A stretch of DNA of 64,000 bases from Roseisalinus antarcticus (lineage in GTDB: Bacteria; Pseudomonadota; Alphaproteobacteria; Rhodobacterales; Rhodobacteraceae), in contig NZ_FWFZ01000019.1 of assembly GCF_900172355.1 (NCBI RefSeq), positions 22,664 to 86,663 on the forward strand, in the 5' to 3' direction. The position numbers and the translations under genes were made by a program. Shown in pieces: positions 11,006-20,062 of this stretch; position 1 is the stretch's first letter, and each line of letters begins with the position of its first letter. The notes below the pieces were generated by a model. The model ran no database searches. It saw nothing but the letters and a program-made list of their open reading frames with translations, and was not told where the DNA came from.

Positions 11006-12202
11006 CTAGCGGGCGCCGAGCCCGAGCCGCATCAGCCCCCGCCGGACCGGGGCCATGCCATGCAGCGCCTCGATCCCTGCCGCGCGCAGATCGCGCAGGG
11101 CGGGGGCCGAGGCCATCGAGGCGCGGTTGAGCGCGTCGATCCCCTGCACCCGCAGCAGGACGTCCGGGTGCCGGCGGCGATGGTAGCGGTCCAGCATGGC
11201 CCGGGTCCCGAGCGCCTCGGGGGCGGCGCGGACAAGACCCAGCAGACAGGCGAGATCGGCCAGGCTGGTGTTCAGCCCCTGCGCCCCGATCGGGGGCATG
11301 ACATGCGCGGCCTCGGCCATCAGCGCGGTGCGCTCTGCGGACATGCGCCCGGCGACGCGGCTGATGATCGGCCAGGTCGTGCGCCGTGTCACCAGGCTGA
11401 GCGGGCCATAGAGACCGGCGGACCGCTCGGTCGCCTCGGCCTCGAAGGCGGCGTCGGGCAGGGCGATGAGGCGCTGGACCTCCGCGCCCGGGGCCATCCA
11501 GACCAGGGCAGAGCAGGGCCGCCCTTCGTGGTCGGGCAGCGGGACCAGGGTGAAGGGGCCGCCGGTGCGGTGGATCTCGGTCGAGATATTGTCGTGCGGG
11601 GCGTTGTGGGTCATCGCGCAGGTGACGGCCTTCTGGCCATAGCGATAGGTCCGCGCGTCGATCCCCGCGGCCTCGCGCACGGGGCTGTCGCGGCCATCGG
11701 CGCCGATGACCAGCCGGGTGCGCAGGCGGCTGCCGTCGCTCAGCACGACGCGGGCCTCGCTCTCACGCGTGAGCATCGAGCGAAACCCGGTGCCGGGGCG
11801 AAAGTCCACGGTCCCGAGTTCGTCGATATGGCACAGGATCTCCCGGCGCAGCAGCCAGTTCGGCAGGTTCCAGCCAAAGGGCTCGGGGCCGATGTCGGCG
11901 CTGTCGAAATCCCGGGTGACGCGGGCCTCGGGCTCGGCGCCGCCCGCATCCACGATGCGCATGATGCGCAGGGGCGTGGCATGGGGCGCGAGGTGGGGCC
12001 AGATGCCCGCCTCTTCCAGCAGCGTTCGGGCGGGCTGCAGAAAGGCGGTCGTGCGCAGGTCGGCCCCCTCGGCCAGGGCCTCGGTGACGGGCGGGGCCGG
12101 GTCCGCGCAGACCACGCGGAAGCCCGCGGCGCCGAAGGCCGCTGCCGCCGTGAGGCCGGCCACGCCGCCGCCCGAGATGAAGATATCGCAATCCATGTCC
12201 AT
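11006..12202 (-). CDS. FAD-dependent UbiH/UbiF/VisC-type hydroxylase
   Basis: 398 aa. The FAD dinucleotide fold is CDIFISGGGVAGLTAAAAFGAAG at residues 5-27, the second FAD/NADPH motif is LVIGADGRDSPVRE, and the family block HVMPPIGAQGLNTSLADLACL lies near residue 290. These flavin mono-oxygenases hydroxylate the ubiquinone ring (C5, C6 or C1), and alphaproteobacteria vary in which position each paralogue handles, so no symbol is given. The protein is cytoplasmic and peripheral to the membrane. A downstream HAD phosphatase gene is on the same strand, with 42 bp between them. Confidence 0.86.
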   Translation of the reverse strand: MDMDCDIFISGGGVAGLTAAAAFGAAGFRVVCADPAPPVTEALAEGADLRTTAFLQPARTLLEEAGIWPHLAPHATPLRIMRIVDAGGAEPEARVTRDFDSADIGPEPFGWNLPNWLLRREILCHIDELGTVDFRPGTGFRSMLTRESEARVVLSDGSRLRTRLVIGADGRDSPVREAAGIDARTYRYGQKAVTCAMTHNAPHDNISTEIHRTGGPFTLVPLPDHEGRPCSALVWMAPGAEVQRLIALPDAAFEAEATERSAGLYGPLSLVTRRTTWPIISRVAGRMSAERTALMAEAAHVMPPIGAQGLNTSLADLACLLGLVRAAPEALGTRAMLDRYHRRRHPDVLLRVQGIDALNRASMASAPALRDLRAAGIEALHGMAPVRRGLMRLGLGAR

Positions 12203-12244
12203 GCCCGGGAACCTAGGTCCGCCGGGGGCAATGGGAAAGCCCGC

Positions 12245-12889
12245 TCAGCCCAGCTGCGACAGAAAGGCCGTGAGGTTGTCGGTGTGGTGATGGATATGAT
12301 CGGCTGGCAACGGCGCCGGTCCGACATGCACGGTGCGCATCCCCATGGCGTGGGGCACTGCGAGATTGCGGGTGTCGTCCTCGAACATCGCGCCGCTTTC
12401 GGGCGCGAGCCCGTCGAGCGCGAAGACCGCCTCGAACGCGGCCTGTTCGGGTTTCGGGCGATAGCCCGCATGCTCGATCCCGTAGACCGCGTCGAATATG
12501 CCGGTCAGCCCGCGGGCCTCCAGAACCCGGCCGGCATAGTGCCCGTCGCCGTTGGTATAGACGATCCGGCGGCCGGGCAGGGCGCGAATGGCCGCCGCCA
12601 GGTCCGGGTCGGGCGCCAGGGCGGAGAAGTCGATGTCGTGCACCTCGGCCAGGAACGGCGCGGGGTCCAGGTCGTGTTCGGCCATCAGCCCCGACAGGGT
12701 GGTGCCGTACTTGCTCCAGTAGTCGCCGCGCAACCGGTTGGCCTCGACATCGTTGACCTTCAGCTCGCGGGTGATGAAAGCGATCATCTTGTCCACGATC
12801 TGGTCGAACAGACGCACGTCGGGATTGTACAGCGTGTTGTCGAGGTCGAAGACCCAGACGCGCACATGGGAAAAGGATGCAGCTACCAT
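12245..12889 (-). CDS. HAD pyrimidine 5'-nucleotidase-like phosphatase
   Basis: 214 aa. The motifs WVFDLDNTLYNP (nucleophile), IVYTNGDG, RPKPEQAAF and MFEDDTRN follow the pyrimidine 5'-nucleotidase (SDT1/PHM8-like) branch of HAD hydrolases, which dephosphorylate UMP/CMP or related phosphates in the cytoplasm. It is upstream of the ubiH-like gene on the same strand and divergent from the GntR gene at 12991. Confidence 0.83.
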   Translation of the reverse strand: MVAASFSHVRVWVFDLDNTLYNPDVRLFDQIVDKMIAFITRELKVNDVEANRLRGDYWSKYGTTLSGLMAEHDLDPAPFLAEVHDIDFSALAPDPDLAAAIRALPGRRIVYTNGDGHYAGRVLEARGLTGIFDAVYGIEHAGYRPKPEQAAFEAVFALDGLAPESGAMFEDDTRNLAVPHAMGMRTVHVGPAPLPADHIHHHTDNLTAFLSQLG

Positions 12890-12990
12890 GGGCCGCTTTT
12901 GCCCCGGCAGACGGCCGGCTGCAACGGCTTAGGGTTGCCCAAGGGGCGCCGCGGCGGATACGGTTGCCGCACCGACGGAGGTCTGACGCC

Positions 12991-13644
12991 ATGGCAGAGC
13001 CCAGAGCACCGCAGAAGGACGCCTACGGGCTGATCCTCGACGCGATAGATACCGGCATCTACAGGCCCGGCGACCGGCTTGTCGAAAGCGAGCTGGCCGA
13101 GCGGTTCGGCGTGTCCCGCACCCCGATCCGGGAGGCGTTGCAGCGGCTGGAGACACAATCCCTGCTGACCCGTGACGGGCGCTCGCTCATCGTGGCGTCG
13201 CTGACCCATTCGCAGTTGGCCGAGCTTTACGTGGTGCGGGGCGAGCTGGAGGGTCTGGCCGCGCGCCTGGCCGCGCGCCATGCGGCCCCCGAAGAAGTGC
13301 GGGTGCTGCGCGACATGCTGGAGGCCGATCAGGCGCTGGTCGACGACCCCGAGGCGATGTCACGGGCCAACCGGCGGTTTCACAAGCAGATCCATCTGGC
13401 CAGTCACAACCGCTTTCTGGTGCAGCAGCTGGACCTCGTGCACCGGTCCATGGCGCTTCTGGCCTCGACCTCGATCGCGGCGGACGGGCGGTCGGAAGAT
13501 ACCCTGCGCGAGCACGATGAGATCGTGAAGGCGATCGAGGCCGGCGACGGCGACGCCGCCGACGAGGCGCTGCGGACGCATATCTCGATGGCGTTCGTGA
13601 CGAGGCTCAAGCTCGACGCCGCGGCGGTGGAGGCGGCCGAGTAG
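12991..13644 (+). CDS. GntR-family transcriptional regulator, FCD subfamily
   Basis: 217 aa. The start at 12991 is preceded by GGAGG 9 bases away. The winged HTH (residues 10-70) includes DRLVESELAERFGVSRTPIREALQRLE, and the all-helical FCD effector domain follows with the metal/ligand-type HKQIHLASHN and EHDEIVKAIEAGD segments. The effector is usually a carboxylic acid. The target is unknown. Its last 38 bases overlap the 3' end of the convergent glycosyltransferase gene. Confidence 0.87.
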   Translation: MAEPRAPQKDAYGLILDAIDTGIYRPGDRLVESELAERFGVSRTPIREALQRLETQSLLTRDGRSLIVASLTHSQLAELYVVRGELEGLAARLAARHAAPEEVRVLRDMLEADQALVDDPEAMSRANRRFHKQIHLASHNRFLVQQLDLVHRSMALLASTSIAADGRSEDTLREHDEIVKAIEAGDGDAADEALRTHISMAFVTRLKLDAAAVEAAE

Positions 13645-15523
13645 CCTCGGCCTGGGTCCCGGCGGCCTCGGGCAACTGAAAGATGCCGTGGGCGGTCTTG
13701 TCCCAGTAGAACGGCTTCACGAACAGCTCCCACAGGCCCTTGTACATCGCCGCGGTGGCCAGCGGAAAATAGAGCATCAAGGTCGGCGCCCAGAGCGCGA
13801 GCCAGGGTTTGCCCGCCCGGCGCACGGCCAGAGAGGTGATGACCAGGCTGACGGCCTCCGCGGCCAGAAACAGCAGCGTGAGGCCGAGGATCATCCGGTG
13901 CGGCACCCCGTCGATGAACGGCACGCCGACGCCGGACAGGATCCACCAGCAGGCCCAGAGCAGCGGCGCCAGCAGGAATTGGACGACGGTGCCCAGAAAC
14001 AGGGCTTGGACCCCGAGAAAGCGCCAGGGCCCCAGGTCGCGCCAGAGCTCCGCCGGCCGGCGCATGTGCACCGCATAGGTCATCGCATAGCCCTTGAGCC
14101 AGCGCGAGCGTTGCCGGACCCAGGGCAGCAGGCGACCGTTCGCCTCCTCTTCGGTGACGGTCTCCAGCACGTCGGTGTGGTATCCGTGGCGGGCCAGGCG
14201 GAGGCCCAGATCCGCGTCCTCCGTCACGTTATGCGCGTCCCAGGCGCCGATCCGCTCCAACGCCTCGCGGCGGAAGAAAAGCGTGGTGCCGCCCAGGGGC
14301 ACGACGAGGCCCAGACGCTCCAGCCCCGGCAGCACCAGGCGGAACCAGGTGGCGTATTCCAGCGTGAAGCAGCGGGTGAACCAGTTGGTGCGGGGGTTGT
14401 AATAGTCGAGCATCCCCTGGATGCAGGCAACCTGCGGGCCGCGCTGGGCAAACCGCGCCACGACGGCGTTGATCTGGTCGGGCGCGGGCGCGTCCTCGGC
14501 GTCGTAGACCCCGACGATCGAGCCGCGCACGAAATCCAGCGCGTAGTTCAGGGCGCGGGGCTTGGTCTTGAGCGTCCCGTGGGGGACGGTGATCGTCCGG
14601 ACCCAGGGCGGCAGAATCGTGTCGCGCACCGCCTCGCGGGTCAGCCGGTCGTCGACCTCTAGCACCAGGCAGATGTCCAGAAGCTCTTGCGGGTAATCCA
14701 GCCGCATCAGGCGTGACAGCAGATGGGCCGCGATCTCCCGCTCGCGGAACAGCGGGACAAGCAGCGACACGACCGGCCGGCTGGCCGGGATGACCGGCGA
14801 TGCGGTGCTGGCCGGGGGACTGCGCAGGGCTGCGATCGCGGCGGCGACCTTGAGGGCGGTGGACAGGACCAGAAACAGGGTGGCGACCAGGAGCAGGCCG
14901 AACAGGCTGGCCGCCGGCGCCCAGATGGCCAGGGCCAGCAGCGGGATCGACAGCAGCATCAGGCGCAGGCCATTCCGGGGCCCGTTCCATGTGCGGCTGC
15001 TCTCGGCCGCGGTCACCCGCATTTCCGCGCGGATCGCCAAGGCGGTGTCAGACGACATCTGGACCGCCCTGTGTAGCCTGTCCTCACGGGCGACGGCCAT
15101 GCGCACCGGGCCGAACAGCGCGGTCAGGTGCGCCATATGCCGGGCGAATTCCTCGGGGCGGGAGCTGAGCACGAGGGTGCAACCGCCCACCCTGCGCCAA
15201 GGCAGCAAGCCCTCGCGAAGGCAGGTATCCGGGCCCAGGGCGGCCACCATCCTGACATCGGCGGGCTCGACCACCGGGTCGACCACGCAGGTCCGGTAGT
15301 GCCGGGCCTCGACCGTGGCGATGACGCCCCGGTCGACGGCCGAAAGGTTGCCAAGCGCGTCGGCCAGGCGGACGCCGCGGCGCTCGATGCGGCCCCGGAC
15401 CCGGTCCAGTTCGGCCTGCGAGAGGATGCCATCGGCCACCAGCCAGGTCCCGATATCCGCGGTCGAAGACCGCCCACCGAACGGCAGACGATCGAGATTG
15501 CGGCCGGCAAGACTCAGCGACAT
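13607..15523 (-). CDS. Family 2 glycosyltransferase with N-terminal MshEN-like domain
   Basis: 638 aa inner-membrane protein. Residues 20-165 resemble the MshEN/GspE-N fold (IGTWLVADGILSQAELDRV, then LADALGNLSAVD). Two membrane helices near 185-230 precede a processive-type GT2 catalytic domain with VYDAEDAP (DxD-like), TEDADLGLRL (catalytic Asp) and RQRSRWLKG (QxxRW). Four or so C-terminal helices follow, and the tail is proline/arginine-rich. The layout recalls NfrB and cellulose-synthase-like enzymes, so it probably assembles a surface polysaccharide; MshEN domains in some relatives bind c-di-GMP. No accessory polysaccharide genes adjoin it. GGGGAGG precedes the start. Confidence 0.82.
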   Translation of the reverse strand: MSLSLAGRNLDRLPFGGRSSTADIGTWLVADGILSQAELDRVRGRIERRGVRLADALGNLSAVDRGVIATVEARHYRTCVVDPVVEPADVRMVAALGPDTCLREGLLPWRRVGGCTLVLSSRPEEFARHMAHLTALFGPVRMAVAREDRLHRAVQMSSDTALAIRAEMRVTAAESSRTWNGPRNGLRLMLLSIPLLALAIWAPAASLFGLLLVATLFLVLSTALKVAAAIAALRSPPASTASPVIPASRPVVSLLVPLFREREIAAHLLSRLMRLDYPQELLDICLVLEVDDRLTREAVRDTILPPWVRTITVPHGTLKTKPRALNYALDFVRGSIVGVYDAEDAPAPDQINAVVARFAQRGPQVACIQGMLDYYNPRTNWFTRCFTLEYATWFRLVLPGLERLGLVVPLGGTTLFFRREALERIGAWDAHNVTEDADLGLRLARHGYHTDVLETVTEEEANGRLLPWVRQRSRWLKGYAMTYAVHMRRPAELWRDLGPWRFLGVQALFLGTVVQFLLAPLLWACWWILSGVGVPFIDGVPHRMILGLTLLFLAAEAVSLVITSLAVRRAGKPWLALWAPTLMLYFPLATAAMYKGLWELFVKPFYWDKTAHGIFQLPEAAGTQAEATRPPPPPRRRA

Positions 15524-15579
15524 CGACCTCCCCTTCCATGCAGTCGGGGATATCTTGGCCCGCTAACCTTAACAGAGGG

Positions 15580-16755
15580 TTAAATCGGCTGCTCCGCGGT
15601 GACGTCGCGGCCGGCCATCGCGGCGGCAAAGCGGTCGAACAGATAGGCGCTGTCCTGCGGGCCGGGGCTCGCCTCGGGGTGATACTGGACCGAGAACACC
15701 GGGCGGTCGGTCATCCGGATGCCGCAGTTCGACCCGTCGAACAGGCTGATGTGGGTCTGCATGACGCCCTCGGGCAGGGTCTGGCTGTCCACGGTGAAGC
15801 CGTGGTTCATCGAGGTGATCTCGACCTTGCCGGTCTCCAGGTCCTTGACCGGATGATTGGCGCCGTGGTGGCCGTGGTTCATCTTGATCGTATGGGCGCC
15901 GAGCGCCCGCGCCAGCATCTGGTGCCCCAGGCAGATGCCGAAGATCGGCAGGGCGGTCTCGTTCAGGATCTCGCGGATCATCGGCACGGCATAGATGCCG
16001 GTTGCGGCCGGATCGCCGGGCCCGTTCGACAGGAACAGCCCGTCGGGCGACTGGGCCAGAACGTCGGCGGCGGTGGCGCTCGCCGGCAGCACGGTGACAT
16101 CGCAGCCGGTGCTGGCCAGGCACCGCAGGATGTTCCGTTTCGCGCCGTAGTCCACGGCGACGACCTTGTGCCGGGGGGCGGTCAGGCGGCCGAAGCCCTC
16201 GGGCCAGGACCACCGCGTCTCGTCCCAGCGATAGGATTGGGCGCAGGTCACCTCGCGGGCGAGGTCCACGCCCACCAGCCCCTTGAACGCCCGGGCGGCC
16301 TGCACCAGGGCACTGATGTCGAAATTGCCCTCGGGGTCATGGGCCAGCGCCACGTGGGGCGCCCCCTGCTGGCGGATCGCCCGTGTCAGGCGCCGCGTGT
16401 CCAGCCCGCCGATCCCGATCCGCCCGCGCCGCTCCAGCCAGGGCGAGAGCGCCTCGGCCGCGCGCCAGTTCGAGGGCTCGGTCGGGTCCCACTTGACGAC
16501 CATGCCGGCCGCGACCGGGTCCGCGGTCTCGTCATCCTCGGGGTTCACGCCGACATTGCCCACGTGGGGAAACGTGAAGGTCACGACCTGCCCCGCATAG
16601 GACGGGTCGGTCATGATCTCCTGATAGCCGGTCATGGCCGTGTTGAAGCAGAGCTCTGCCGTGGTCTGGCCCGGCGCACCGAAGCCGCGGCCGTAGAACA
16701 GCGTCCCGTCCGCGAGGGCAAGGCAGGCAGTGGGCCGCTGGGGGATGTCGGGCAT
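15580..16755 (-). CDS. carA: Carbamoyl-phosphate synthase small (glutaminase) subunit
   Basis: 391 aa from the ATG at 16755, preceded by GAGGAG; the longer open frame upstream lacks homology. CarA hydrolyses glutamine and passes ammonia to CarB, feeding arginine and pyrimidine synthesis. The N-terminal domain has ELCFNTAMTGYQEIMTDPSYAGQ; the class I amidotransferase domain has the nucleophile in FGICLGHQ and the His/Glu pair in QYHPEASPGP. The gene diverges from the YqeY-like gene. carB is not in the window. Confidence 0.97.
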   Translation of the reverse strand: MPDIPQRPTACLALADGTLFYGRGFGAPGQTTAELCFNTAMTGYQEIMTDPSYAGQVVTFTFPHVGNVGVNPEDDETADPVAAGMVVKWDPTEPSNWRAAEALSPWLERRGRIGIGGLDTRRLTRAIRQQGAPHVALAHDPEGNFDISALVQAARAFKGLVGVDLAREVTCAQSYRWDETRWSWPEGFGRLTAPRHKVVAVDYGAKRNILRCLASTGCDVTVLPASATAADVLAQSPDGLFLSNGPGDPAATGIYAVPMIREILNETALPIFGICLGHQMLARALGAHTIKMNHGHHGANHPVKDLETGKVEITSMNHGFTVDSQTLPEGVMQTHISLFDGSNCGIRMTDRPVFSVQYHPEASPGPQDSAYLFDRFAAAMAGRDVTAEQPI

Positions 16756-16950
16756 TCTCGGCTCCTCGGATGGCCGCCGGCGGGGCGGGCAGGGGGGCAA
16801 CAAATCTTGGCTGATCTACGGGGCAGCGGGGGCAGGGTCAAGCGGGCTGACGTGGCGGCGGTCATGGTTGTCTATGCCGGCGGGCGGAATTATGATGTGA
16901 GACCGGAGACAGCGCGGACGGGCGCACAGAAGCCAAAGGAATACCAGCGG

Positions 16951-17418
16951 ATGGGACTGCGCAGCAGGGTCAATTCGGCCCTCAAGGATGCAATGAAATC
17001 GCGCGAGGCCGAGCGCCTCTCGACCTTGCGGCTGATCAATGCGGCGATCAAGGACCGCGACATCGCCGCCCGGACCGGGGAAGAAGGCGGCGCCGAGGGT
17101 GTGAGCGATGACGAGGTGCTGGGCATTCTCGGCAAGATGGTCAAGCAGCGCCAGGAAAGTGCCCGCGCCTACGAGGAGGGCGGACGGCTCGACCTCGCCG
17201 AACGGGAGCTGGCCGAAATCGTCGTGATCGGCGAATTCCTGCCCCGCCAGCTTGACGAGGCGGAGACCGAGGCCGCGCTCGACCGGGCCATCGCGGACAC
17301 CGGCGCCTCGTCGATCCGCGACATGGGCAAGGTCATGGCCGAGCTGAAGGCGCGGCACACCGGGCAGCTCGACTTCGGCAAGGTTGGCCCCATGGTCAAG
17401 AACAAGCTGACCGGCTGA
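16951..17418 (+). CDS. GatB/YqeY-domain protein
   Basis: 155 aa starting MGLRSRVNSALKDAMKSREAERLSTLRLINAAIKD, the signature of the GatB/YqeY family, and ending KVGPMVKNKLTG. A much longer upstream open frame exists but is antisense to carA and lacks homology, so the start at 16951 (AAAGGA 10 bases upstream) is taken. The domain also forms the tRNA-binding tail of amidotransferase subunit GatB. Stand-alone members are linked to tRNA-dependent amidation by fold only. It sits divergent to carA in many alphaproteobacteria. Confidence 0.88.
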   Translation: MGLRSRVNSALKDAMKSREAERLSTLRLINAAIKDRDIAARTGEEGGAEGVSDDEVLGILGKMVKQRQESARAYEEGGRLDLAERELAEIVVIGEFLPRQLDEAETEAALDRAIADTGASSIRDMGKVMAELKARHTGQLDFGKVGPMVKNKLTG

Positions 17419-17422
17419 TCCC

Positions 17423-18334
17423 TCAGCCGGTCCGCCTGCCCAGTGCGAATTCGCTCTCGATCCCGGCGACCGCGGCGGGGTCCGCGACCTTGTAACGCTG
17501 GACGAAACGCGTCTTGAACGACACCCGCCCGCGCCGGGCGCCGAAGTTCTCGCCGTGGTTCAGCTCATAGAGGACCGAGGGCCGGGACAGGACCGTGAGC
17601 CTGCGCCCGGCGAGTGCCGCCAGATAGGGAAACATCCGGTGTTCGTGCCGGGTTGCCGCGGCGATGAACTCGGCATCCATCCGGTCGCGCGTGGTGTCGA
17701 AGGCGAAGGCAGCGCAACTGCCGCAGAGCTTCCAGAACGGCTTGCGCAAGGGCTGGGCGAGGCTGCGCGGCCCGGCCAGCGCGATGTCGCCGGTGCCCAC
17801 GTCCCGGACATAGCCGGTCCGCACCAGATAGCCGCCGGGCGCCCCGCCCCGCCGCATCTCGGCCACGGCGCCTGGATGCAGCAGGTCATCGGCGTCGAAC
17901 GGCATGGCATAGCCCGCGTCCCCGCCGAATTCCGGAAGATGGGTCGCGAGATGGGCAAGCTTGTCCCACTTGTCGTTGCCATCCACCGGAGAGGTGAAGG
18001 GCAGGAAGGTGATGCGGTGATCCTCGGGCAGGCCGGGATCCTCTTGCGAGCAGACGATGGCGCGCCATTGCGGGTCGGTCTGGGCGCGAAAGCTGGCGAG
18101 CGTGCCCAGCAGCCGGGCCGTCACCGCGGCGTGGTCCGTCACGTGCTGCCGGCCGACGAGCGGAATGAGGAACACCACCGTGGGATCTTGCGGCGGCGCG
18201 GCGGGCCGGGTGCGGCGCAGGGCCAGCGCCGCGCGTTCCGACGCTGACAGACCGGCGGGCAAGGGCAGGCCGAGGGCCGCCCGCAGCAGGTTTGTCGCGC
18301 GGCGCAGTTTCGGCGTGGCCCTGCGCTGGCTCAT
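17423..18334 (-). CDS. Putative glycosyltransferase (GT2/GT-A-like)
   Basis: 303 aa from the ATG at 18334, which overlaps the stop of the upstream DUF2244 gene (ATGA). The central region VVFLIPLVGRQHVTD, then FRAQTDPQWRAIVCSQ and the acidic motif MPFDADDLLHPGAV, resembles nucleotide-sugar-binding GT-A folds. Later conserved-looking segments are CGSCAAFAFD and YELNHGENFGARRG. The sugar donor and acceptor are unknown. The basic N terminus (residues 1-40) has no signal peptide, which suits a cytosolic or peripheral enzyme. Confidence 0.65.
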   Translation of the reverse strand: MSQRRATPKLRRATNLLRAALGLPLPAGLSASERAALALRRTRPAAPPQDPTVVFLIPLVGRQHVTDHAAVTARLLGTLASFRAQTDPQWRAIVCSQEDPGLPEDHRITFLPFTSPVDGNDKWDKLAHLATHLPEFGGDAGYAMPFDADDLLHPGAVAEMRRGGAPGGYLVRTGYVRDVGTGDIALAGPRSLAQPLRKPFWKLCGSCAAFAFDTTRDRMDAEFIAAATRHEHRMFPYLAALAGRRLTVLSRPSVLYELNHGENFGARRGRVSFKTRFVQRYKVADPAAVAGIESEFALGRRTG

Positions 18335-18837
18335 GGGCGCGACGTCAGGGCGCGAAGCCGGTCCGACAGGTCGGCATGCAGCGCCTTGCGTTCCTCGGCG
18401 ACCAGGAAGGCGCCAAGCTCCACCTCGCGCCCGTTGCCCTTCAGCGTCAGATACTCCTCGACCGGGCCGCCTTTGGGGTGCAGCCGGATGTCGACCCAAT
18501 AGGGGTTGGCCTCCCAATCCTGGCGGGGGCTGCGGGGGTTATGGCGGGTCAGGGCCACGCGGTCGGGCCAGAGGCGCAGTTCCTCAAGCACCGAGCCGTC
18601 GCTGTAGCTGCGCTCGATCGCCCACCAGACCCCGAAAATCGCGATGGCCAGGAACGGCAACAGCCCCCACAGCACCGGCGAGCCCACGACCGCCAAGAGC
18701 GGCATCGCGATGAGGCCCAGCGTGATCCCCAGAAAGACCGCCATCCCTTTCCGCGGCAGCGAGCGGTAGGGCCAGAGGTGCAATTCGGCGCTTGGGGCGT
18801 CGTCCCCGGGGGGAGGTGTCATCCATTCATACGGCAT
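18331..18837 (-). CDS. DUF2244 integral membrane protein
   Basis: 168 aa. The DUF2244 pattern is clear: a short polar head, ELHLWPYRSLPRKGM, two adjacent membrane helices (about residues 32-70), then a cytoplasmic beta-rich domain with LRLWPDRVALTRHNPRSPRQDWEANPYWVDIRL and a C-terminal amphipathic helix. Members are common in alphaproteobacteria, often near cytochrome oxidase genes, but have no assigned activity. It is translationally coupled to the downstream glycosyltransferase. Confidence 0.85.
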   Translation of the reverse strand: MPYEWMTPPPGDDAPSAELHLWPYRSLPRKGMAVFLGITLGLIAMPLLAVVGSPVLWGLLPFLAIAIFGVWWAIERSYSDGSVLEELRLWPDRVALTRHNPRSPRQDWEANPYWVDIRLHPKGGPVEEYLTLKGNGREVELGAFLVAEERKALHADLSDRLRALTSRP

Positions 18838-18893
18838 GTCGAAAGGTTAGCGCAGCCGGGCGCGGGGTAAACCGATTCCCGGTGTCGCAGGCC

Positions 18894-19727
18894 TCAGAGA
18901 CGGGCCAGAAGCTCTGCCTTCTTTGCGGCGAACTCCTCGGGCTCCAGAATGCCGCGATCCCGCAGGTCGGCCAGCTTTTCGAGACGGGCAAAGATCTGCT
19001 CGTCCGACATCGGTGCGGTCTCGGTGGCGTTCTGCGGCGGGGGCGGCTCTTGTGGCGCGGCCGCCGGCGGGGAGGTCGGATTGGCCCCGGCGGGCTCGGC
19101 CGGCTCGGGCGCGGCGTTGCCGGACATGTCCACGCGCGGCAGGTCCGCGACCTGAAATGTCCCGTATTGGCTGCTGAAGGTCAGGCTTTGCGTGCCGCCC
19201 TGGGCCTGGCCGAAGCCGCCGATCCGGTGGTCGCCGGTGTCATGGACCGTGGTCTTGCCGCCGACCGAAATCGCGAGCCGTCGCGTGGAGGGAAAGAAGG
19301 CATAGCGCATGTCGTTCTGCGCACCCTGGCTCGCGGGCTGACCGAGCTCGGCCGGCCAGTCGTGCGACGGGTCGGGGGCAAAGAAGCTCGACCCGCCGGT
19401 CGGTCCCGCCGCGCCGTCACCCTGGTATTGGGATTGCGACGCGGGCGCCGGGGCAAAGATCGCGTCGCCCCCGAGCGATTGCGCCAGATCGGCGCACAGG
19501 GCATCGACCCGGGCCTTGAGCCCGTTGTTGAACATGTCCCCGACCATGGTCATTCCGCCCCTGGACCATTGGCCCATACCGCCAAGCTCGGGGATGTTGA
19601 ACTGGGCCTGAGTGCCGCCGCCGTTGATCAGGGCGGTGAGCATCCGGACCACGGTCTCTTCGGAAAGCCCGTGGCGGCTTGCGGTATCTGCGACGAGGCG
19701 TTGGCCCGCATCGGTAAGGGGGCGCAT
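18894..19727 (-). CDS. SHOCT-domain protein
   Basis: 277 aa. The start at 19727 (MRPLTDAGQRLVADTASRHGL) is preferred over a longer open frame because AGGA precedes it and the upstream part is low quality. An N-terminal helical region leads into a beta-rich middle (RRLAISVGGKTTVHDTGDHRIGGFGQAQGG), a proline/alanine linker, and a C-terminal SHOCT domain (EQIFARLEKLADLRDRGILEPEEFAAKKAELLARL), a short oligomerisation helix pair. The role is unknown. It is monocistronic and divergent from the cupin operon. Confidence 0.75.
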   Translation of the reverse strand: MRPLTDAGQRLVADTASRHGLSEETVVRMLTALINGGGTQAQFNIPELGGMGQWSRGGMTMVGDMFNNGLKARVDALCADLAQSLGGDAIFAPAPASQSQYQGDGAAGPTGGSSFFAPDPSHDWPAELGQPASQGAQNDMRYAFFPSTRRLAISVGGKTTVHDTGDHRIGGFGQAQGGTQSLTFSSQYGTFQVADLPRVDMSGNAAPEPAEPAGANPTSPPAAAPQEPPPPQNATETAPMSDEQIFARLEKLADLRDRGILEPEEFAAKKAELLARL

Positions 19728-19983
19728 ATCGGAGTCCTTGGATTGAGGTGCGCAGCCGTTAGCACAGGGGCACGGCGTTTCACAGAGGCGGATTCGCGGG
19801 GCGGTCGCGGCCCGAGAGATTGCGCCGACCCCGCGCGAGCCGATCGGGTCCTGCGGGCGGGGCACCCCGGGGCGCAGGGCACCGTTGCCTGCCGGCGGTG
19901 AAAAGCACGGAATATTTGCGCAAAATGTCGACATATCTTCGGAAGAGGCCGTCGTGTTGACGTGCGCGGCCTGGTCAACATCA

Positions 19984-20013
19984 TTGACAGCGTGATTTTC
20001 CGAGGCGTAGCAT
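19984..20013 (+). promoter_or_regulatory. Candidate sigma-70 promoter of cupin-tetR operon
   Basis: TTGACA at 19984-19989 and TAGCAT at 20008-20013 are separated by 18 bp. The predicted transcript start falls inside the adjoining palindrome at 20018-20033, the usual geometry for repression by steric block. Confidence 0.55.
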
Positions 20014-20017
20014 GATC

Positions 20018-20033
20018 TAGACCGATCGGTCTA
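20018..20033. promoter_or_regulatory. Perfect 16-bp palindrome, NemR-box-like operator
   Basis: TAGACCGATCGGTCTA is a perfect palindrome and fits the pattern TAGACC-N4-GGTCTA described for the E. coli NemR box. It starts 4 bp downstream of the candidate -10 element and 45 bp upstream of the cupin ATG. The second gene of the operon encodes a NemR/AcuR-like TetR repressor, so autoregulation at this site is the natural reading. Confidence 0.75.
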
Positions 20034-20062
20034 ATTTTCGCAATCCACAGGGAGGTGGGGCC

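Noticed and set aside
11060..13033. A 657-codon plus-strand frame across ubiH-like and nucleotidase genes
   Set aside because: Shadow frame crossing two unrelated genes on the opposite strand.
15538..16950. Long upstream extension of the GatB/YqeY gene
   Set aside because: It is antisense to carA; the conserved family start and ribosome site lie at 16951.
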